A stretch of 64,000 bases of DNA. Source: Impatiens glandulifera. Taxonomy: Eukaryota > Streptophyta > Magnoliopsida > Ericales > Balsaminaceae. The position numbers and the translations under genes were made by a program. Under the pieces are notes generated by a model. That model searched no databases. It saw only the letters and a list, made by a program, of their open reading frames with translations, and was not told the origin of the DNA. This document shows, piece after piece, positions 1-11,796 of the stretch (position 1 is the first letter of the stretch; each line of letters begins with the position of its first letter). Location of the stretch: assembly GCF_907164915.1 (NCBI RefSeq), contig NC_061864.1, positions 377,889 to 441,888 of the forward strand. Direction: 5' to 3'.

Positions 1-386
1 TTATTTTTATACTAACTTTTTTTTTATAAATATCTTTATATATTTATTTTTGTTTAATTTAATTTTTTTATAACTACACAATGTTATTGTTACAATATTG
101 TTATTATTACAAACAGAATATTATTACAATTTATTTTTATTTCCTTATTATTATTAATTACAATCTTTAATTTTTTAATTTAATTTAAAATGTTAATAAA
201 TAAAAAAATAATATATTTTAAAATAAATTATACAAATTGATTAGTTTTTACAAGATTAACTAAAATATAAAACTAAGAAAAAATATCCATATTAACAAAA
301 GTATATCTAATAATGCATAGTTTATATCATTTTTTAATTTAGTTTCATATAAATATTTAATAATTTGAAAACAAAAATACATCTAA

Positions 387-804
387 GAGCTTGTTTGATC
401 TTGGTTTTTGTAGGAGTTTTTTTTAGACTTTGCCTAATAAAATTAAATGGTAGGATAATTAGATTTTTATTTAGTTTAATTAATTAATGATTAAGTAAAA
501 TTATATAAAAAGTAAAGAAATTTTGAAAAAGAAAAACAAGGTTTTAATAATATTTTCTTTGTAATTAACAAAATTGTAATGACATGTAACAATTCCATTC
601 ATTTTTTAATTTGTAATTACCTATTAGTTTCTTAAACACTATTAGTGTTTTCAAAGAGATATTTCAAACAAAATATATCATAATATTTTTTTTTTTTATC
701 ATAAATGAGTGTACAGGAAGATATTTAAAAAAATAGATAATGTAAAAAAGATAAAATATTTATTACCTCTATAATGTAAATAACCATAAACCAAACAAGG
801 CTTT
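387..804. repeat. Candidate hAT-like MITE
   Basis: The left end reads GAGCTTGTTTGATCTTGG. The reverse complement of the right end reads AAAGCCTTGTTTGGTTTATGG, giving an imperfect terminal inverted repeat. The flanks ACATCTAA (379-386) and ACCTCTAA (805-812) match at 7 of 8 positions, as expected for an aged 8-bp hAT-type target duplication. There is no coding capacity. The class assignment is inference from terminus shape and duplication length. Confidence 0.4.
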
Positions 805-1137
805 ACCTCTAAAAGGTCTAGTATTGGTGGGCCTGAAGTCGATCATATCCAGCTCAGAAGCAAATGGATAGATGAGAAGAGAATTTCCAGCCAACAATTA
901 ATAATATATTAATAAAAATGAAACGAAAAGATAGCCATGAAAGTGAGTTGTTTAAGAAAAGAAAATGTATATTTTTTATAAATTTAAATAATTATAAAAT
1001 CCATATTAGCGTTTCAGTTTAAATAAAAAATGTATTTATAAAATAAAATATGGTTAATTTTGTAATGATTTAATATAATAATGTATTATGTATACATTTG
1101 ATTGTTAAAAATAGTGGATCACTTCGCCAACATAGCC

Positions 1138-1153
1138 ATGGGCCATGGCCCAT
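1138..1153. promoter_or_regulatory. Site II-like GGCCCA palindrome
   Basis: ATGGGCCATGGCCCAT is a perfect 16-bp palindrome about 485 bp upstream of the SPF30-like ATG. It holds TGGGCC/GGCCCA-type cores on both strands, the known site II motif bound by TCP factors in promoters of many plant housekeeping and ribosomal genes. Function here is inferred from motif and position only. Confidence 0.3.
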
Positions 1154-1626
1154 CCCACCACCACTATAATTAATTTTATTATTTATTTATATTTATGCAT
1201 CATGTTCGTTTAGTAAAATATCAAACGAATTTATATTATTGTTTTCTCATGTTAAATCATCACAAAATATTTTGTATGGATAAAATATAATTAAATTTAT
1301 AAACTTTTGTATTATTATTTTTTTTAGTTAAAAGAGTTATTTTTGCAAACTTTATCGAACTTAAGTTATTTTTAAAAAGAGTTATTATTCGTGAAATTTT
1401 CCGGTGAGGACAGGATCCGATAATGCAATAAAACTAGATCCGGACCCATAAGTTATGTGTAGAATCCACGCCAAACAAGACTTAAACAAGATCACCTCCT
1501 TCCTTCGTTGCAGTCTTGCTGAAAGGTTGCTTCATTACCGCTCGTCATCGTTTTAGGGCTTGCGATATTCGAATTGAATCGAAAACCCTTGGTTTCAAGA
1601 ATTTGTAGTATTTCGTAAGCACGACC

Positions 1627-1705
1627 ATGCAAGGAGGCGAAGAACCAAGTATAGAGGAACTCGCTTCAAGTCTCTCCACTTACAAGGAGCAACTTCAGCA
1701 GGCAA

Positions 1706-1736
<31 letters not shown>

Positions 1737-4700
1737 TACATATATATATATATGTATGCATACGTTCTTAGATCAAATAGATTCACATATATAACATGTG
1801 GAACGAACCCTAGATCTGTTTTTGTCTTAATTTAGTCTGCACTCATCAATTTGACTTACCATCGTCTAGGGTTTCTGAGTACCAATGATAAAAAATAGCT
1901 TTGTCCTGTAAACATATAGTATCACCCTTTCATCGAGCGTAATGGCGTAATCAAATTCATACAACTGAGGTAAGGACTTGTAAGCAGTTAGTGAAACGAT
2001 AATCCTTGATGTTCCCAGTTAATGCTTCATACGTAACTTATCCTTTTGCTTAATTTTCCTGTATATTTCAAGCTGAAGTTGAGAGTTTGCTCAGGCAGAC
2101 TGTATAATACTCTTCAATGTATGTCTTTCACAAGGTTTATTAATGTATTACGCATTTGGATGATTGATTGATTGATTGATTGTTCACACTTTTTGTGCTT
2201 TTACCTTTTGTAATTAGTCTCTGTATTCTGTAGAGCTTTCTTCCATGGCCTTTACATTTTAAATAACAGTGTATTCTTTGTTTTTTACCAGATAAAATCA
2301 CTGTTGGAGGATGATCCTGGAAATTCTGAGTATGAAGACATGAAGAAGGAACTTATTGAGGTGACTTGAAATTCTGCTGCAGCCTTTTTTATTCATCTTC
2401 ATTGGTTCCTTCTCTGTATGCCGCCCCTTATTTAGTTTCATTTAGTTCCTATTTTACGATGATTATAGGGTTGAGCTTCTAGCGGTTTCCCTATGGATTT
2501 TTATTGATTTCTTTTACCAAGATGAAGTCACTTCATGCTTAAAAGGAATCTGATATCTTGTTTAGGTGATTATCTAGACCTTGAAACATATACAAGTATT
2601 TTTGCCCATCCCTGGTTTTCCTTTTGCTCACTAGTAATTTTCTTTTTCTCAAAACAAGCAACATCAAATAAGTGCCCATGACTAGAGCGGATTGCTTCTG
2701 TCATCCGGATTCAGAAGGTGAGGTTTGTTGTTGAGATAGAATACATATACCTGAAATGGAATTTCTTAGAGAAATTTACAAACCTTACAAGGGTGGAAAT
2801 TATGCAAAGGTGTCCATCACTCGTATCTTGGTTTCTGTGCAGGTTTCATTTGTCTTTTGGTGGTCAACCTTCCATTGTTCTCTGATTTGAATCGATGATG
2901 AGATCCTGCATTTGAAAAGTTATTCAGAGTATACTAGTTTTTGATTGGTATGTTGCAGTTGTACTTATTTGGGCTTGTCTGATGCTTCGTTTTGTAGGTG
3001 ATAACTTTGACAGAAGAACTTCTTGATACTGCTAGGCAGAATGAAGGTGCCGGATTGGGTGGTAGAGCTGCTTTTCCTTATGATGATTCCAGTTCTGCAC
3101 CGAGTGATAATGTGAACCCTCATTTCATTTTTATACTCACTATTTTCTCCATTGCTTTCTTTTGTTGAGTTATACTATATTTTCATAAAAGAATGATATG
3201 CCTTTACTTGCTTGAAGAACTGACCTTGGCTAAACACAACATTTTACATGGCCAAGATTTAACTTTATCATTGAAAACACTCATGGTCTATATTCTGTGC
3301 ACATGCTGCTCAAGTGTATCATATATGAAATACTGCTATTAGCTATATTTCTCTATTTTGGAAATTGTTCTTGTTGTTTGCTTATATTTCATACTTAATT
3401 ATGTTTACCTTTTCATTTCACTGAAACTCATCTTCATATTTAGGCTTGTTTCATCAGGGGTTATTTTGAAATAATCTGTTTCTCTTTCGTGGAATAAATC
3501 TCATTTGACAAAAATGTGGATAAATTAGGGTATTTTTGTAATTTAATTGTCCATTGATGATGGAATGTTGATTTATTGGGTGTTAATCCAAGTAATCTCC
3601 ATCAAACCAGGTCTTAATCCATGTTCACCTTCTTCTCTTCCAATTATGTTGAAAATAAAATAGCGGTATTTACATTCCCTAAGTGACATATGCAATATTT
3701 AAATCCATGTGTCTATCCCTTCTCCCCAGCCTTGCACATTTTTTCCCCTACCTATTTGTTTTGTTTAAACTCAAGGTTTAAGTACTAGACCAATTCACTT
3801 GTAGATTGATTGATTGCTTATTGTTCTCTCACTATCATTTCCTCCAATCAGGTACCATCAAACGCATTTGATCATCATCTAGACAAGTTTCCGGTGGGTA
3901 CAAAAGTTCAAGCTGTGTGGAGTGAAGATGGTGAATGGTATGTTTATGCAGCTAAAATGATTGTACATATATCAGCTCAATCTTCAAGATCTTTCAGTAC
4001 TTATAGTTTCAATTTTAAATCTTCTTTGGCATCACCTTGTTTTTTTTTTCCCTTTTTCTGTGTTTGACTAGTTAAACATTCAGGTACGAAGGAACAGTTG
4101 AGGAACATACTATGAATGGCTATCGTGTTCGCTATGATGGATGGGGCAATGAGGAAGAGGTATAGTTTTGAGTTTGACTAAGAGGAATTCAAATTTAATT
4201 TATTTTTGCGGAGATGCCAAAGTTAATGAACTATTCTCTCTATGTGCTTATTACAAACATAATTTATGGATACTGTCAGATGATGCAACGTGGCTTCTTT
4301 GTTGTTTTTTCCTTTCCTGCTGAAGCTTGATATGTTGCTTAAATTGATTATTCTTCCAGGTTGATCCAGACAATGTAAGAGCGGTTCAAGAAGGAATTGT
4401 GGATGCATTAGTGGAAGCTGAGAAGCAAGCTGAGGCAACTAAACAAGCTCTCAAGCGTAAGATTGCCCAAGCTGGTGATGCTGTAGAATTCCAGTCCCGA
4501 AGCTTACCAGCAAAACTTCAGATAGATCCTAATGACCCTGAGGATGTTGTGAGTACAAATTATTGTTATTTTTATTAAGTCACATTTAGGCCTTGTTTGA
4601 TCTAGGGTTACTTGAATAGCCAAGTAGTTAGGGGTAATTTTGGTTGATTAGTAGATTCTTGATTGGATCATTGAAATTAATCATCATCTCAAACATGGTC

Positions 4701-5109
4701 TTTGATAATGGAGTTGATGAGTGATAAAAAAGAGTGAATTTGCAGAAAGCTGCAAAGCGTAAGAAGATTCATTCATTCAAATCAAAGGTGCGGAAGGAAC
4801 AACTTGAAGTTTCTCAGAACAAGAGACAAAATGCATGGCAACAATTCCAAACAACAAAGGGCCAGGCTAAGAAGGTCAGTAGTTTGTGGTTAAGTTTGAA
4901 ATTGCAAAATTGTATGAATAATGTTGTGATATATCTATTTTTAGATTGGTTTCTTTTCGGGGAGGAAGAAGGATAGCATATTCAAGTCACCAGAAGATCC
5001 TTTCGGGAAGGTAGGTGTGACAGGAAGTGGTAAAGGTTTGACTGATTTTCAGAGGAGAGAAAAACACCTGCATCTCAAGGGAGCTAATATGGAGACAACC
5101 GACGATTAA
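1627..5109 (+). CDS. SPF30: SPF30/SMNDC1-like Tudor-domain splicing factor
   Basis: The 300-residue product matches survival-of-motor-neuron-related splicing factor 30, a nuclear protein needed to mature spliceosomes; its Tudor domain binds symmetrically dimethylated arginines on Sm proteins. Eight exons join in frame: 1627-1701, 2292-2360, 2998-3111, 3852-3937, 4084-4159, 4360-4548, 4746-4874, 4945-5109. Residues 1-62 form the N-terminal helical region (MQGGEEPSIEEL start). The Tudor domain lies at about 98-155, with aromatic-rich VWSEDGEWYEGTV and YDGWGNEEEV segments. A basic region (KAAKRKKIHSFKSKVRK) follows, and the tail carries the FQRREKHLHLKG motif. Length equals that I recall for the Arabidopsis homologue. 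Intron 1 has a GC donor (CAG|GCAATC) followed directly by a CT-repeat; the others are GT-AG. Introns 3 and 6 hold small transposon-like sequences. Confidence 0.93.
3443..3616. repeat. Small TIR element in SPF30 intron 3
   Basis: The left end GGCTTGTTTCATCAGGGG pairs imperfectly with the reverse complement of the right end, GACCTGGTTTGATGGAGA, over roughly 30 bp. Its ends resemble those of the CTTGTTTGAT-type elements elsewhere in the window. It is non-coding and there is no clear target duplication, so boundaries are approximate. Confidence 0.3.
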
Positions 5110-5412
5110 TATAGAGAAATCCTCTAAGGCGTCTTCACCAGTTTGTTTGTTTCTTTACAGCGATGTTTTGTTACTAAATTCTGGAAGGTTCCAAAACTCT
5201 AATTTTCTGTCCTCTCATCATATTATGTAAATTAGACAATGAAAAACTAGTTTGGCTGATTTGCACTATTTTTCTTTTTGGTATCAAACATGTCAAATTC
5301 CAGACCTGTTTGTTTATACGCTATCATGGTATTCAATTTTGTATAATAAGAATGATTACGGGTATTAATAAAATAGACAAGCAGCAGCAGTAGCTAATTG
5401 AGATATAAAACA

Positions 5413-5824
5413 TTATAAGCTTGAACAACAAATGACATTAAACCAAAATAAGAAAAATGTTGTACAGGTATAATTTTGGTTAAAGATCTTGACCTCTTCA
5501 AGATGTTGATGATATGGAGAAGGAGATGAGGAGGTAGTGTCTGTTTTGAATCTTCTTCTTCTTCTTCTTCTTCTGCTGTTTGGGATTATTATTGGTGAAG
5601 GAGAAGGAGGAGGAGGATCCTTGTATTTTTGTCGACAGACAGTTGTTGCATAATTAATATATAGGAGGCTGTAGTTTTTGTAGTAAAAAAACTTTGTGTT
5701 GGTTGAATTGCTGCACATGGGACAGTTGAAGATGATGAGGCCATGATTCTTAATCTTGTCTTGATCTGAAATTTGTCTTTCCCTCTCCATAAAAGATGAT
5801 AGATAGATTTTCAATATTATCCAT
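5413..5824 (-). pseudogene. Decayed Dof zinc-finger gene
   Basis: On the minus strand the sequence encodes CPMCSNSTNTKFFYYKNYS, clearly related to the Dof finger ([18 protein letters not shown] in the intact gene 2 kb away). It then breaks down: the second cysteine pair FCKTCKRYW is replaced by ATTVCRQKY, so only one of the two cysteines remains, an extra residue sits in the first loop, and the conserved GGxxRNxPxGG tail is missing. The ATG equivalent to the intact gene's start (complement of 5822-5824) is out of frame with the finger. Homology extends into the leader: both copies have CTTCCATG preceded by GAA-rich repeats and a TTAATTAATTAA run. A polyproline/poly-arginine stretch from TCT/GGA microsatellites follows. 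Interpretation: a local duplicate of the Dof gene that has lost function. Transcription cannot be judged. Confidence 0.75.
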
Positions 5825-7886
5825 GGAAGAAAGAAAATAGAGATGAGATGGTAGACTGTCTAAAAAACACATTGATGAAGAAGAAGAAGAAGAAGAAGGT
5901 GAGGATTTAATTAATTAATTAATTAATTATTTGTAATTATAAGTCAAATCGACTTTCATATTTTTGTCATTTTTTCTTTATATTTTCAAACAACTAATAT
6001 AAGTGTAGGGTCTTGCAGATTCTACGCGTGACTCCTCACTTACATTATTATCTTACTTTGATTAAAATTAAAATACCAACAAGAAGAAGAAGAAGTAATA
6101 TTACACTACATATGATCAAGTCTTTTAATCGTTCTATCAATGTCAATGTATCATTGAGTCTTTAATTAATTAGGTTGGATTTTTTGAATTTAAAAGGGTC
6201 CAATTATGTCAAATATTTAAAACAGGACCCTCCCTAGGTATGGAATTTTAGTGTATTAGAAAATGTATTAATTGGGGGTAGTAGACCTAGTTAGTAGTAG
6301 GTAGGTAGGTAGAGATTATGAGAACAACTAAAAAATGTTGGAATTTAGATGAGAAAGCAAATCATGAATCGTAGCTTAATTAATTGGAATTTAGAATGGT
6401 CGGTCATCCATGGGATCGATGGGAGTGATGTATATATATATATTTCCTCTTAGCTAGTATGTGAGAATGTTTTAATTCCATCACCATTCTATATATATCA
6501 AAACCAGTCATTGCTATCTGAGGAGGCATGTGATAATATGATTATGATTTTCTTTCATGTAAATTTAGACATTTCTCTTCAAATTCTTATCTACAATTAA
6601 TAGACTCGTCAACAAAATGTAACGCATTTCAAAATTAAATAAAAATTGTTGACAACACCAAATTAAGTCCACGATTATATATTAAAATCACTAATTAACT
6701 ATCGGTATATTATAAATTTTAAAATATTTGGATACAAACAAAGTTTAATAAGTAATAATTATTATTTTTATTTACGGGACTTAGAGGGGCGTGTTTGATG
6801 AGTGTTTAACGTTTACGTAATAATACTTAATTTCTTCTCAAACTGAAAAAATTGTAACGAATAAATTAAGTATAAGCTGAACCCTATTAATCATATTTGA
6901 GAATAAATTGAATAAGCTGAATCAAACTTACTCTATACCAAGTCCTAACATAAATTTATTTATACTAACCTCTCCAATTCCCCATTTATCTATAAGTAAT
7001 TCGGTTTATAGCTAATTAGTTTCTTATTTTTATTTATTTTTAATTAAAGAGAATTTCATGCATCTCTGCTTCTATTTAAAACGTCTGTGACATTTTGGTC
7101 TCTTTTAAATCGACTTTTTTTTACTGGATCATCACATTGGTAGTTTTCTTACTCTTGCTTCTAATTCTTTTCACCAAAATATTTGCATATAAACTTTGTA
7201 TAGAGATTCAATATTAACATTTCCCCACTTTGTCATTTTTTGTTATTTAAAAAAATCTTTCATGATTTTTTTTTTTTGATAAATATAATGTTTAAAAACT
7301 CTGGTTGTGGAGCAATTTTGGTGGGTGGAACTCATGTAACTTTGTTTGATAAAGAGTCTATATATGAATAAAGGTTAGTTGAAGTAACTTGATTGGTATG
7401 AAGAACACTAATAAGTTTGGTTTTGATCTATATGAAGTATGAACTATATATAGAACTTCTTAATAGGGCTTGGTTGGTAAAAGCATGAGGAACCTTGGGG
7501 AGATATTGATCATGGGTTAGATGATGTTTGCATTGGGTTTTAATTTATAGGACAAAAAAGAGTGATATTATTAAATAACATTGTTTGCATGCAAATGGCT
7601 TAATTGAATGGATCGATATTGAAATGAACCTATCTATATATACTACTAAGTGTTACAAATTAACACAATTAAAAAGAGACAGGATATATACTTATACAAA
7701 TTAAATCATGATGGGTCTCTTGTAATTAAGACAATATTAATTAATTAATCATAAAATCAATTCATCATGCATACACCCATGGAAAACAAAACACCAATTA
7801 AATAAAAAGTTGAAAATGAAATCACAAATTAAACAAAACCTTGTAAATAAAATGAACTTGATCATGTTGGTTCTTCATTTCTAAAT
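5825..7886. other. AT-rich spacer between Dof copies
   Basis: No gene is recognised. It contains GAA and TTAA microsatellites near 5878-5930 that belong to the leader of the decayed Dof copy. Beyond these it is AT-rich, with short TA runs and no ORF of note. The right end should include the 3' UTR of the intact Dof gene. Confidence 0.6.
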
Positions 7887-9086
7887 TCACCATAATCCAC
7901 TACCTAAAACACTTCCATTATTAATCCTATTATACCCACCTGAATCTGAAGTTTTTCTTTCAACCTGCTGTTTGATCTCCTGGAATGGAAACAACAACGC
8001 CGGACCTGATCTCCTCCTCCTGTTATCATCCTCCTCCTCCTCCTCCTCCTCCGCCTCCTGATCTTGATCATGAAAGTTTCCAAGTTGATGATAATTATTT
8101 GATGAAATGTTTGGCATGAAGAGAGGTGGATATTGTTGAAAAAGAGTGTTGTTCTTATCAAAATCAGGAACTTGAATGAGCTCAGTGAAAGTCTTGAACA
8201 CGTTATTCTGTTCAGATGGGATTAATCCCAGGTTTAGGTCATGCCTGATAAATTCTTCTTCCTTAATTAGAATATTAGGGTTTTGATGATGATGATGATG
8301 ATGAGCAGGAGGAGGAGGAGGAGGCTGATGATGATGATGATTGTAATTAGAAGTATCATGATGATGATATTGATCAATTAGAAGCATTTTCTTGCAGGAG
8401 GTTGATATTGAATTATTATTATTAGAGGAATGATCAGAATTAGAGGAGACGTCTGAATTTGAGGGGGAAGATCTCTTCATGTTCTTTCTGGAAACTCCAC
8501 CAACTGGAATATTTCTCAAGGATCCACCTTCAGTCCAGTATCTCTTACAGGTTTTGCAGAAATATCTAGGTTGAGAAAGGCTGTAATTGTTGTAGTAACA
8601 GAATTTAGTGTTGGTCGAGCTGCACCTCCGACAGTTGATTCCATGCTTCATATCCTGTTGTTTCTGATATTCTTGAACGTCAACCAATTTGTTGCTTTCT
8701 TTTTCTACTACATTAAAAGACGATGATATTGATGGCTTTCCACATGTAGTATTATTAATTCTTGTGTTTTCACCTAATTCTTCATCCATTGTCCTCGCTG
8801 CTGCAGCAGCCTCAACAACCCTTTCCTGTATGCCATAATTATTATTATTATTATTATTATTTTGAAAATGGGTTCAGATTTGTATTTGAAGATGGAACAA
8901 ACAAAGTATATATATATATGATGAAACATTTAATTAGTACAAGTGATATAAGGAAATGGGTGGTGCAGATCTTGATCGTATATATATATAAGCTTTGTAT
9001 ATAAATCATTAAAAATAAAATTAAAAAAAATATATTGGTAGATAGAAAGAGATGATCTATACCTGTGGCCATTGAAGAGTATTCAT
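7887..9086 (-). CDS. Dof-type zinc-finger transcription factor
   Basis: Plant-specific nuclear DNA-binding protein expected to recognise AAAG cores. Two exons are inferred: 9086-9063 encodes MNTLQWPQ, a short first exon typical of many Dof genes, and 8825-7887 encodes the rest, joined CAG|GAA, for 320 residues. The Dof finger has Cys73, Cys76, Cys98 and Cys101 with CX2CX21CX2C spacing, followed by [18 protein letters not shown]. The first pair is CRRC rather than the usual CPRC. The rest is low complexity: Asn/Ser-rich, His-rich with polyproline, a Glu/Asp run, and a C-terminus ending GSVLGSGLW, resembling the Gly/Trp tails of many family members. The subgroup is unclear; the WPQ exon recalls the vascular Dof groups, but this is weak. 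The ATG at 8789 would lack the first exon and is less likely. Confidence 0.9.
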
Positions 9087-9818
9087 GGAAGAAGACAAAG
9101 AAGAGAAACACAAATGAAGAAGAAGGAGGAAGAATGAAGAATGAAGAAGAAGAATGTGTATAATTGATTGGTGAGTGGGTGGGTTTAATTAATTAATTAA
9201 TTAATGGGAGGAATGTTTGGGATGAGTAGTCTTATCTCGTATCATGTGTAATCAATCACTAGTAGCTATTCATTCCTAGAGAGAGAAAGAGAATAAATGT
9301 CTCTCCCCCAAGTTTAATAATTTTGGGTCTATGTTTTCATGCGGTGGTGGTGGATTTGTCCTTTTACGACGCCCACTAACCACTCGGATTTCTTGTTCTA
9401 AATTTAAATATTAAAATATGTTTATTGGAAGACCTAAATTTGAAGTATACAGATATATGTGGTTATTATTTTTAATAGTTGAATCTTAAACAATTTTAAT
9501 CGTTTTATTAGTATAATTTATAATATTATTATTATAAGTTTTTTTTTTTCATTTTTGAAAAGTTGATGAGAAATATAAGTTTGATAATCTGTTTAAAATA
9601 ATAATATGTATCATTTATAATATAATGTTATTATTATGTTTATATTTTATTATTTTTAATGTACATGAATTATTAGGTAATGTTATTAAATAATAAGAGA
9701 TAGTTTGATTATAGGTTAAGCGGCTATATATAGAGAGCGCATAAATGTGCCGACCTCTGAAGCACTGAAGTTTATAAGTCAAACAATGACTTAAAAAAGA
9801 GAGGGTGGCGTGAGAACG

Positions 9819-9884
9819 GTGGGACCCGCCTTCCGCTTAAAAGCCGGTAATGGCTACTCAGATATCCACCAGCGTGGGTCCCAC
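9819..9884. promoter_or_regulatory. Pair of TCP-type GTGGGNCCC sites
   Basis: GTGGGACCC at 9819-9827 and the odd palindrome GTGGGTCCCAC at 9874-9884 match the known TCP-factor consensus (GTGGNCCC). They lie about 740-800 bp upstream of the Dof ATG in the only GC-rich patch of this spacer. Regulation of the Dof gene is inference. Confidence 0.3.
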
Positions 9885-10549
9885 AATCCAACATCCATCC
9901 AAGCGTCGAGGTTTCCGAGAAAAGCGTGGGAGAGAGAATTAATTAATTAACGTTAGTTTGTTTCTCTCTCTTGGGTGAGTGGATGAGTGAGTGAGTAGGT
10001 AGGTCCCTTCTCTTCTTTAGACCCGTTTGTTAAATCTTGCTTTAATTATTTCAAATAAATTTATTTAAATTTCATATAAGATAAATCAAATTATTTTAAT
10101 TAATAAAATAAATTATTTTATAATAAATTATATTGAAATGATTAAATAATCTATTAATATCAAACTAGCTTAGTTGAGATTTGTTTGTTTCTGATAAAGT
10201 AATGTAGACAAAACTCAAAAGACAAAGAGAGAACCTGTTTATGTTTTTAGATAGAAAAATCATTAACCAACGAACTAGTTCTAAACTCATTTCTAACACA
10301 CACACACACACACAAAAAATTATAATTTCAAATATGTTTATACAAAAACAAAATAAATATTTATTTTAAATTAGATCATTAATATTTATTGATTGTTCAT
10401 TGGTTGGTGTTGCCGACTGCCAAATAAAGTTTCTTCAGCCGTAGTCTTCACATAGAAATAGGCTTTTTATTTTCTAATTAATTAATTAATTTATAAATAC
10501 CTTCAATATAAATTATTGAAAGGTACACAATTAAATATTACAAAATTAT

Positions 10550-11050
10550 TAAACCGATAGTTCATTCCGGATAAAAAAAAAATTTATCTTTATTAAAAGT
10601 ATATCGAAAATATCGTACCGCAATATATCAAAAATATCAATTTTTAAAGTATACTAAAAAAAAATGTAAGGTAGGATTACCGATACCGAAATTATTCGTA
10701 CGGTAAAGTTACGAGATTTATAAAAATTTATTATATCGAGATATACCAAAATATCAAAATAGTATTTATAAATTAAAATAAATATAGTTTTTAAATAATA
10801 TCAAAATATAATTATACTAAAATATTATTTAATATATGTCAACTTTACTTTATCAATAAGATTGATTTTTTTTTAAATTAATATGTTTTTTTTATATATC
10901 AAATTATAATACACCGAAATTAAGGTATATCGAAATTAAGGTAAAATAAATGTATGAATTTTTTGTATACCGAAATTAAGGTATACCGAAATGTAAAGGT
11001 ATGCATTTTTTGCTTACTAAAATTTTTGGTAAGTTATAAAGTAGGATAAA
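10550..11050. repeat. CCGATA/TACCGAAAT-rich degenerate repeat
   Basis: Short words such as ACCGATA, TACCGAAAT and TATATCGAAAT recur many times on both strands, with the phrase CCGAAATTAAGGTATA appearing nearly tandemly at about 10915-10995. There is no coding capacity. It resembles the CCGAA-rich dispersed repeats known from several plant genomes. The class is not determined. Confidence 0.4.
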
Positions 11051-11796
11051 ACAATAAAGTAACCCACCCTATTCAGTCCATCTAATTTTTTTTAATATAT
11101 AACCACAATTAATATGGCTGAATTTATTTATCTAAAATACGAATAAAATATCTTAGAAATTCAATCCCCTGATTAAAGAGAGTAAAATTGTATTTAAAAA
11201 ACTGACTGATCCTCTCTAAATGTAAGTATGGGCTTGATTAACAATTTTGAGTACATAAATAATGAATAATAATTAACAACAGTTAATAAGTACATGATGA
11301 AATGTTTTAATTTAGCTATTGTAGAAGAAGCTTTCACACCACAATGTAAGGAAGGAATCTTATGAATTATTATTATTAAAATCAAAACGATCTCTCTCTA
11401 ATTATCATTCCATTAGTTGATAGGGTGAATTTGTCACAATGCCGTAAGTTATAAAATAAAAAAAATCTACATTTAGCAAAAAACTTTCGAATGTTATATA
11501 ATTATTTGTTATCAACTTTACAATATTTTCACTAAAATTTGATAAATTTTCAGCTTTCAAATTCAGACTCCCCATTAAACTATCATATGAGAACACTCCT
11601 GCTGTATGTTTCTTCTTTGGTTGATAACTCAAGCGATTTTTAATATTTGATCCCCATAAAAAACAGTTTCAATTAAAGAAAACACGAATTATATTTGTGA
11701 TAACAAAACATCTTAAATTGTGAAGAAAAGAGTATCTTTACTTGTATCATGAAGGACAATTAAACTGATAACTTATTTTCTATAAAGTTAAAAAAA

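Larger units (their letters stand above)
1..1626. other. AT-rich upstream spacer
   Basis: No coding region is seen. The stretch is AT-rich with short homopolymer runs. It holds a candidate hAT-like MITE (387-804) and a GGCCCA palindrome (1138-1153). The last ~130 bases, from about 1490, are less AT-rich and lead into the SPF30-like start codon, so they probably include its 5' UTR. Confidence 0.6.
9087..11796. other. Dof upstream region and AT-rich spacer
   Basis: The Dof leader (GAA-rich, TTAATTAA run) is followed by a GC-richer patch at about 9730-9960 holding two TCP-like sites. AT-rich DNA follows, with a (CA)n tract near 10300. A CCGATA/ATACCGAAAT-rich repeat lies at about 10550-11050. 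Between 11180 and 11640 there are open minus-strand stretches with no recognisable product; they may be 3' flank of the METTL17-like gene. No gene is called. Confidence 0.5.

Noticed and set aside
11194..11632. Two adjacent minus-strand ORFs downstream of the METTL17-like stop
   Set aside because: No motif or plausible splice link was found. AT-rich DNA of this kind often has chance ORFs, and it may be 3' flank.
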